From: CAZTLE01 sp964614415
GTDB taxonomy: Bacteria > Bacteroidota > Bacteroidia > Flavobacteriales > Flavobacteriaceae
Assembly: GCA_964614415.1 (NCBI GenBank)
Contig: CAZTLE010000207.1
Span: 1-6,910, forward strand
DNA: 6,910 nt
Direction: 5' to 3'
Each line of letters opens with the position of its first letter. Within the stretch, counting starts at the first letter, position 1. Positions 6,498-6,910 of the stretch are shown here, in pieces. The position numbers and the translations under genes were made by a program. The notes below the pieces were generated by a model. It had not been told where the DNA came from. It searched no databases and was given only the letters and a program-made list of their open reading frames with translations.

Positions 6498-6682
6498 AAT
6501 CCGTTGATCTCATTCTTTAAACTGAGCCGCACAATTTCATCATAGATCTTTTCTGCCTGTTTTCGCGCTCTTTCGCTCTTCTCACGATCTTTCAATGCAC
6601 TCTCGAACGAACGCTTCATAAGCTGTCGATACTGTCGTTTCAGCTTGTCTAATTTTGACCTTTTTCTAAACCACCCGAACAT
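6494..6682 (-). CDS. Small basic Lacal_2735/DUF6435-like protein
   Basis: The 62-residue product starts MFGWFRKRSKLDKLKRQYRQL and then continues as one long charged helix (to about residue 55) with roughly twice as many Lys/Arg as Asp/Glu. The MFGxFxKxS...KLxxxYxxLM pattern, the length and the helical remainder match what I remember of the flavobacterial Lacal_2735 family (DUF6435), whose function is unknown. Heptad-like spacing of Leu, Tyr, Met and Ile suggests a coiled coil or a helix lying on membrane or nucleic acid; Met-Phe-Gly-Trp-Phe could be a short membrane-touching anchor. The start is supported by the purine-rich AAAGGAAAGGAAG directly before the ATG and a TACCTTTG box behind that. 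Its TAA stop (bases 6494-6496) overlaps the TAG of the convergent receptor gene. It appears to be a single-gene transcript. Confidence 0.8.
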   Translation of the reverse strand: MFGWFRKRSKLDKLKRQYRQLMKRSFESALKDREKSERARKQAEKIYDEIVRLSLKNEINGF

Positions 6683-6699
6683 CTTCCTTTCCTTTGATA

Positions 6700-6707
6700 C
6701 AAAGGTA
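6700..6707 (-). promoter_or_regulatory. Bacteroidota-type -7 box for the small basic protein gene
   Basis: Read on the minus strand, TACCTTTG matches TAnnTTTG and is identical to the box before purM. It lies 17 bases before the ATG, giving a leader of only about 10-14 bases that consists of the purine-rich ribosome site AAAGGAAAGGAAG. A TTTG occurs 13 bases upstream of the box, too close for a normal -33 element. Confidence 0.65.
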
Positions 6708-6842
6708 GTTTCATAACTAACAAAGGACTATTAACGGAAGGTTAATCAGATCATAAAAGTCGTTCGAGATGAGTTAAAGGTATCATCGTTGCTTTCGGAA
6801 GTTGGGTGGCCGGGTCATTCAAGGAGCAAAATTTCAAATCCA
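6708..6842. other. Right-hand intergenic region, no gene seen
   Basis: No coding frame with recognisable protein is present on either strand. The only structure is a small inverted repeat, ATTAAC (6730-6735) with GTTAAT (6741-6746), a 6-bp stem with a GGAAG loop. AAAATTTCAAATCC near the end (6828-6841) resembles the block before pyrF at 4863-4876. Confidence 0.4.
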
Positions 6843-6861
6843 CCCTTCGACAGGCTCAGGG
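6843..6861. repeat. REP-like element CCCTTCGACAGGCTCAGGG
   Basis: This 19-mer, or its reverse complement CCCTGAGCCTGTCGAAGGG, is a sequence I know as a widespread intergenic REP-type repeat in many bacterial genomes. Its outer four bases CCCT/AGGG pair perfectly and the interior is an imperfect palindrome. Such elements are typically scattered by REP-associated tyrosine transposases (RAYTs); none is in this window. The surrounding DNA is non-coding, as expected. Assignment is by recognition of the sequence only. Confidence 0.7.
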
Positions 6862-6876
6862 TCCTGCGTCTTATCT

Positions 6877-6904
6877 CACTGCTCAAATTTCACTACTCAA
6901 ACTA
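6877..6904. repeat. Two degenerate 14-nt tandem units at the window end
   Basis: CACTGCTCAAATTT (6877-6890) and CACTACTCAAACTA (6891-6904) match at 10 of 14 positions with a 14-base period. They share the CTCAAA core and period with the units before pyrF (4878-4905). More copies may continue past the window edge. Confidence 0.45.
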
Positions 6905-6910
6905 ACACCT

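Overview
This window looks like ordinary chromosome from a marine-type flavobacterium (Bacteroidota, Flavobacteriia). Three things point there. The proteins read like the flavobacterial versions of their families: type III glutamine synthetase, a long divergent PurM and a type 2 PyrF. The start regions carry TAnnTTTG -7 promoter boxes and mostly lack normally spaced Shine-Dalgarno sites. The small minus-strand protein resembles the flavobacterial Lacal_2735/DUF6435 family. This assignment rests on recognition of sequence, not on a database search.

Layout: 1-1404 is the 3' part of a type III glutamine synthetase gene (glnN), closed by a convincing Rho-independent terminator. A -7 box sits in the tail of that terminator, a few bases before the ATG of purM (1477-2661). 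A 193-base gap with a striking 12-bp-arm palindrome leads to a gene for an unrecognised protein of about eight membrane segments (2855-3580). Next come prfA (release factor 1, 3686-4762) behind its own -7 box, a 156-base AT-rich gap ending in degenerate 14-nt repeats, and pyrF (4919-5737). pyrF overlaps by 11 bases a gene for a BtuF-like metal/corrinoid-receptor protein without a visible signal peptide (5727-6497). That gene ends tail to tail, with a 4-base overlap, against a small basic protein gene on the minus strand (6494-6682). The last 228 bases hold that gene's promoter, a REP-like CCCTTCGACAGGCTCAGGG element and another pair of 14-nt repeats.

Functionally the window is housekeeping: nitrogen assimilation (glnN), purine synthesis (purM), pyrimidine synthesis (pyrF) and translation termination (prfA). 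Glutamine made by glutamine synthetase feeds both nucleotide pathways, but nothing here shows co-regulation. pyrF and the receptor-like gene are the only pair that clearly looks co-transcribed.

I found no convincing new multi-gene system, mobile element, CRISPR array or RNA gene. The points most worth a second look are the possible leaderless start of purM, the triple TTTTATCGA cluster before the membrane-protein gene, the signal-less receptor protein translationally tied to pyrF, and the related 14-nt degenerate repeats in two separate intergenic regions.
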